This document shows, one piece after another, positions 58,360-64,000 of a stretch of DNA of 64,000 nucleotides. Below the pieces are notes generated by a model. The model made no database searches. It was not told where the DNA came from and worked only from the letters and a program-made list of their open reading frames with translations. Each line of letters opens with the position of its first letter. Positions within the stretch are counted from its first letter, which is position 1. The stretch comes from Polytrichum commune. Lineage: Eukaryota; Streptophyta; Polytrichopsida; Polytrichales; Polytrichaceae. The position numbers and the translations under genes are program-made. The stretch lies in the NCBI GenBank assembly GCA_950295325.1, contig OX485804.1:14138001-14202000 (forward strand), written 5' to 3'.

Positions 58360-61300
58360 CTGGCAAATTTTGAAGGAATATTAGTTTCTTCTTTTCTTTT
58401 CTTTTGGTTTGAAATAGGGAGTCCTCTATGGTAGTTATCATTTGTAAACTGGTCCAAGGTCATCTACATAATTGTGGTCTTGGATGTTTGTGTAGGTAAA
58501 GTTGTGAATTTTGTACATCGTTCATGGTATTTAGTGTCACTTACAATTTAGAGTCACACCGTGCTATAACATTTTACCTAATACCTATAATACAAACCTA
58601 TACTTGGGAAAATAATTTATGTTCCATAATGCCGAAACAATCTATTAGATCTATGTTGATTTATAAATATTTTTTGACAAGAGTTTATAGCATTGAAGTG
58701 ACATTACATACTGTAGAGGTCTCTCTATTTCATCTTTACTAATGCCGGAATGTAGTTCCCAAGTGGGATTGAAGAGGTCTCAACTAATGCAAGATTGAAA
58801 CGTGGCAAAATATGAGGGGAAATCGTTACTTTATGTCAAAATAGAGAGCCGTCTACGGTATCATAAACGGTGTACTTGAATGCCAAGTCATTGGTGACCA
58901 ATATTGTGAGTTGACCACCAATGCAAGGAAAAGTATGCTTCAATGAACATAAATTTTGGTGGACAAACCATTTTACTTCCCAAAAGCTACAATCTTTGCA
59001 TGTTCTTTCACCGGTGCTCACAAGTCCCATCTCCCAACCCTAATAAAGGAGTTTTTTTGTGTTGAAGTCTTCCGCATTTATGGATTCCCTTTTGAATCCC
59101 ACATGGAAATCACAAAAAGTGAAAATTGCTAAACCAAACGTAACATTACTAAACAACTGGATGATGGTCTCTATTCAAAGAAAGAGGTTGAAATTTTAAA
59201 ACTTTGAATTTATAGTTGCTCGTTGGAAAACTCCAGAATACATAGCCCGAGGGTTTTGCATAAATGGGGAATCATGAGATTAAAAGAGAATTATTCTCGC
59301 CCAACTCACAGTCCTACGGAATGCAGCCAAGGAGTTGAAAAATGTTATAGAAGAGTTTGGTATTCCTATTAACTTAGTTTATGAAGGTTTTACTTGTCTT
59401 GCATGATTTCCAATCAAACATGTGGATTGATTGATTATGAAGTTAACCCCCAAATGTCACATGAATTTATTTATTTTGGTAAAAACAAAACCCCCATCAC
59501 TAGGTGAAATATCCAAGATATCACTTCTTATGTTCTTTAGTCTAAGAGGTTTTACTTCTCAATGTTTCACATCAGCATTGTTCATTCATATGTTGTGAAT
59601 TTTTCAAAGGTAATTTTAATACCATCAAGAACCAATGATAACAAGAAATTAAATTACTTAAACAAAATGATGAGTTTTAAGAAGTAAACTTAGTACGCAC
59701 TACAAGCATATGAGATGTGGGCAATATGTGAGGCTATGGCGATGAAAGTTGACATGGGATACGTGTAAGGAAGGCCTCTGTATATCCTTCCCTATCAATT
59801 TCATCTAGGATTTGATTCATTAAAATTTAATAATGAATTAGGGAAATTTATAGAACATTCTTATAGGGGGCGGATGAACATTCATTGAAGTTAGAGACAT
59901 TCCATAAACAAAGCACTTCAACAATGCACCAAAAACTACAAACATAATTGGCCATAAGAGTCGTTTAATCTTTAAGCTTGGTATACTTCATGATTTAGTA
60001 TATACGAGCCACCCTGACAAAGATGAATTAGTTAACTACTCTCGGGGGGTTCACTGGCGAAAATCGTAGAACAACGTGCGATAAAAAACAAGGTCCAATA
60101 TATTCATTGTAGATAAATTTTGTAAAAAATGTACATGTAAAATAGGGGATTTCAAAATAGTGAAACATGTTTACATGTAAAATACCATCACATATAATAT
60201 TTTCAGGATTTTTACATGTAAAATACCATCACCTTATAATGTTTTCTGTAAGGTAAATAACCCCCCCCCCCAATAAATAGGTCCCGAACGCACGTGTATG
60301 CAAAATATAAGAGAGAGTGAACCCCCCGAGTAACTAGTTAGAGGAGAGTGGATGATGAGTTGCGGGAGGGTTTGATTTCAATACTTGTGGAGGGCTTAGA
60401 CAAGCTAATGCGTACTATGTTAGTGAATGTGTGCCTTCAAGGGTTGACCCTTAATCTTAAATACCCCTTTTATGTATTTTCAGGATCACCAATGAAAAGA
60501 GGTTTGCAAGCTTGGATTATGGAACAATCATGAAGGAATTTGTTGACGTGAATCAAAGGTCACATCCATACGGTTGGACCTATTATATAAGGTCATGAGC
60601 TTCATGTAAGCACTTTCACAGCAAAAACTCAAAATTAAGGCTTCATATACTAGAGGTGACATTAGCTTGCATGGAAATTTTGTAGATATGTTCATCTTCT
60701 GAAGACTTATGACGTATTCTAAGAAGAAAAATTTAGTATGATCATGTTTTTATAGTGTTTGAACAACATTTGTTAATGAAATTGGCAACAAGTTGTCATT
60801 TAGTTTAACCCAAATTTTGAGTTTCGTTTTTAACTATTCTATGATGCATGCAAAATGGACGGCTTAGTGATCCAAATACCGATTTTGAAACAAAAGTGAT
60901 GAAATCAATATTTGTTATGAATAGTTTAAGTTTATTGCTTTGTAAAAAACATTTAGATAATTTCAAATTTTCACTACTATATATTTATTTATGCATGAAT
61001 AGGGAAAAGTATTCTCAAATCTTTGAGAACGGCAAGTCAATAGTTTTATGAATGTAGTAATTTCATTGGGAACTTTGTTCATTGGTTGGGAGGTTGGTTG
61101 AAAGCTTATCCACTTATCAAAACATCCTATCGAAGCAAACATTACACACTCTCTTCAAAAATAAAAAATAAAAAATAAAAATCTATCTATATACATTTAT
61201 ATATATTTAATTTTTTTTCAAAAGGACCTACCAAGGGTTAATTAGTCTCAAGGGTTGGAGGAATGATGTGACAACCACAATGTGGTCTTGAAAAGCATCA

Positions 61301-62185
61301 AGGCCCAACATTCAAACAATCTACATCATTTTCACATGTTTGCATTGACTGGTCACCAATCTCTTGAAAATATAATTCATTCTTAAGGTTTTGAAACATT
61401 TTTTTGTACAATGTTTTTGGTGAAGGAAAATTTTAAATACATCCATTTGTCCCGATATACCTAGTATAAAATTGCATCACTATGGGCACCCATGTTGTGT
61501 ATTTGAACTTGGGTGCTTATTTATATCATGATGTGGTATTAAGCATGACTAAGAGTAGGCGGTGAACTAAAACATGTGCTATGAAGTATGGTTGGGACTA
61601 GGGAGTGATTAATAACTAAAAAGTGAGAGGGACTTGTTGTACCTTTCATCTAGCCATGTTAAAAACCTATCACTGTTTGTTTGTGGTTGACTTGTTTCAA
61701 ATTTCGCTCACACTATGGGGTCATGTGGTCTTCCTACTACAAATTTCACACCTAATATCGTGGTTTACCATTTGGAGTTTCACACTACTATAAATGCTTG
61801 CTTAGAGTGTCATTTTAAATCAAGTAATTTATAATATGTTCCTTAACGTGTACACTATAATCATGTTTTGGGGTAAAAAGTGATAATATTGGTACACCGT
61901 TGTAGCAACACATAACTCCAAATGGCAAACCACTCTAATAGGTGTGAAAAGCATACTTCTCTATCACAAGATGGTTCTATGATCCACTACTATGTTAGAT
62001 TCTAAATCCACACCCATAGATTTTATATCCATCTAATGGAAGACGGCCAACATTAAGACCACCATACCATGTAGTCCCCATAGTGTCATTGGACTAAGTA
62101 AAGGTCTTTGAAACTAATTATGGGATGTCAACATATCTAAAATTAGTAACTTACAAACTAATATCATTTAGGGAAATTATCTTGG
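58360..62185. other. Gene-free stretch with short shared repeats
   Basis: A GAG-CC-TCTA-GGTA segment near 58850 also occurs at 45990 and 58420, so at least one further old repeat family is present. A GGTATTTAGTGTCACTTAC piece near 58528 resembles the CACTAC MITEs. No gene was recognised; the small MITE at 61744 is listed separately. Confidence 0.4.
61744..61951. mobile_element. Small TIR element with ends of about 40 bp
   Basis: The left end TTTCACACCTAATATCGTGG, continuing into TTTACCATTTGGAGT, is inverted at the right end (ACTCCAAATGGCAAACCACT then AGGTGTGAAA). Its inner motif resembles the CACTAC MITEs, so it may be a distant relative. Confidence 0.6.
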
Positions 62186-62189
62186 TGGT

Positions 62190-63660
62190 TGTAGTGTACT
62201 ATCTTTGATTTTATTTATTTATTTATTTATTTTGGGGGGAACGGTCGGGGCACAACCAAGGATATTTCTGGGAGGTATGAGAAGGAATGATAAGGTGCAT
62301 TGATAAATGCCAACTATAAGAACCACTACCAATAATTAAGTAGTGTGTTTGCTCCTCAATTCTACGGTGGTGATGATGCCTCGTGCACTCAAGGAGGGTA
62401 AGTTACATATTGTTTGCTATGCTAATTTAGCTGGTGCATGAGCTCTTGCTCAAGGCTTACAAATTTGGTGTGTTTGGGGACAAAAGTTTGAGGATATGGT
62501 GGACATGCATATTAGAAGGTAGCTAGTTGCATAGCAAGATTGGTGATGAGGTGGGTATGGTGGTGTGAGTTGGTGTCAAAAGGGGTGTAATGTACACACA
62601 ATCACAACCATGGTGGTTGATATTCGATGGGTGTAGTTTACTTTCTTTGGCTCTATTTTTTGAGGCATGTGAAGGAGAGTTAAGGTGCATTGATCAATGT
62701 TGCCAATCGTAATAAGCGCTTCAAAAAAAATTAAGTAGTGTGATTTTCCCTCAATTCTATGGTGGTGCTGACACCCCATGCATTCAAGGTGCATAGATAG
62801 TTGTTGTTGGCTACTATGCTAAGTTACTTAGTTGCATCTTGTATGAATCATGCAAGACAAGTACATGAGCTCTTGCTTAGGACTCATGAATTTGGGATAT
62901 TCAAGGAATCTTACTATGGTATCTTAGTTGTTGCATGAATCATGCAAGATGGGTATATGAGCTTTTGGGCAAAGTTCACGAATAATTTGTGATTTTTTGG
63001 GATCAAAATGCGGGGGATGTGGTGGGCTACATTGTAAGCTTGAGTCAGGGTGTGTCGGTGTGATGAGTATGTGACTTGTATGTGGGAGATATGGTGTTTC
63101 AAGGGGCGCTTATGAATCAGTTAAGACAAGTACGTGAGGTCTAGCCCGGGGCTCACAACTTTGGGATGTTTGAGGACCAAAATGTGGGGATATGGTGGAT
63201 TGTATGCATGTCAGTAGCTAGCTGCATAGAATGCATTATAGGCAATGGATGGCAGTGGGAGTTCTTGGTGTTCCATGGCGTGTTTGCTTAGAATCGTAAC
63301 CATGATGGTTGTTGTTGATGAATGGAGTTATTTCCTTTGGCTTTATTTTGAGGATGAGAAGGGAGGGATAAGATCCATCGACGCCAATGGCAATTCCAAG
63401 TACTCTAATCTCATCATTACTATGATAAACGGGCCTGGTTGAGGTGGGGTTGTCAGTATATTGTAGATTTCTTTCTTTTTCTTTGGTTCTATTTTGTTTG
63501 TAATTACTATGTTGTGTTAACTAAGATAGAACTTGGATCCCAAAGCATGGGGGAAGGTTTGTGTGGATGTTTAAGAAACTTTTTCTCTACCCACGGCAGA
63601 ACTGGGTATTCTTACCGGACTCTACATCGTATGAACTAGGTAGCTAACATAACTCTGACC
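62190..63660 (+). pseudogene. Tandem relics of the 5' part of an expansin gene
   Basis: At 62361-62398 the frame reads FYGGDDASCTQG and at 62755-62790 FYGGADTPCIQG; both match the first-exon end of expansins ([12 protein letters not shown] in the intact gene at 12 kb). The blocks are preceded by matching AAGGTGCATTGAT and AATTAAGTAGTGTG segments. A third unit, at 63245-63440, keeps a short frame with a hydrophobic start like a signal peptide (LLRIVTMMVVV), but its expansin block is lost. Downstream, 63556-63612 reads GLCGCLRNFFSTHG, similar to [14 protein letters not shown] of exon 2. Between blocks, an ATGAGCTCTTGCT-type segment recurs near 62440, 62855, 62950 and 63130. The units look like tandem duplications of exon 1 plus intron that then decayed. 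Confidence 0.45.
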
Positions 63661-64000
63661 TCGTGGTTACTACTGGCTCCTCCCTTTCTATTGGTACTGC
63701 TCCGTCCATGTCACTCTGCCATGAACATTGCCTTCTCTAGTAGATGATGTTGTGTAACCTATTCTAACTAGTAGATCAACATCATCCTTTAAGTATCTCG
63801 TGCAACTACATTTTCATTAGGTGTGGGAGGATACTAAAGTGGCTACCCTACTTTTGACTTCCCTAGTATTCCTCACATTATTGGTACCGGTACTAACTTC
63901 CTTTACTTGTACCACCACCTTAGCCGTCATTAGTAAGATGTATCTTACTCAACGAGATCTTATCACCTTTCTATTACAACTCTGCATGTAAACTAAACGC

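Noticed and set aside
1-64000. CRISPR array, bacterial operons or prophage
   Set aside because: Spliced plant genes, SINEs and MITEs show eukaryotic nuclear DNA. Tandem arrays here have adjoining units and no unique spacers of fixed length.

Overview
The window is nuclear DNA of a land plant, most likely a non-seed plant (moss, lycophyte, fern or relative). Genes carry GT-AG introns and encode plant proteins: a cell-wall expansin, a chloroplast thylakoid-lumen precursor and the ER enzyme ALG7. Most of the rest is old, non-coding repeat DNA. A decayed transposase with one-tyrosine HUH motifs resembles the Replitrons, which are reported as abundant in non-seed plants. The exact lineage cannot be fixed from sequence reading alone.

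Layout. 1-11.5 kb: repeats only (a tRNA-derived SINE, PIF/Harbinger-like MITEs with TAA-type target duplications, direct and tandem repeats). 12.2-14.0 kb: an intact three-exon alpha-expansin (+). 15-23 kb: more MITEs, including four adjacent elements at 18.0-19.9 kb, one of them a near-perfect 250-bp-arm foldback, and a 33-bp minisatellite. 26.5-29.8 kb: an intact 11-exon ALG7/GPT gene (-), whose joined exons give 429 codons plus stop. 31.0-31.9 kb: the HUH transposase relic (-). 39.7-41.7 kb: a gene for a small lumen-targeted protein (+) with a minisatellite in its second intron. 42-64 kb: repeats again, with a pogo-like TIR element at 57.3-58.1 kb and, at 62.2-63.7 kb, tandem relics resembling the 5' end of an expansin gene.

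The three intact genes do not form a pathway: one loosens the cell wall, one starts N-glycan assembly in the ER, one acts in the chloroplast. Many long computed reading frames are chance frames in repeats and are omitted. At least ten repeat families recur within the window, often on both strands. The clearest unusual items are the HUH transposase relic, a dispersed family with a conserved short hairpin that may be non-autonomous partners of a mobile element, the nearly perfect foldback, and the expansin relic array.
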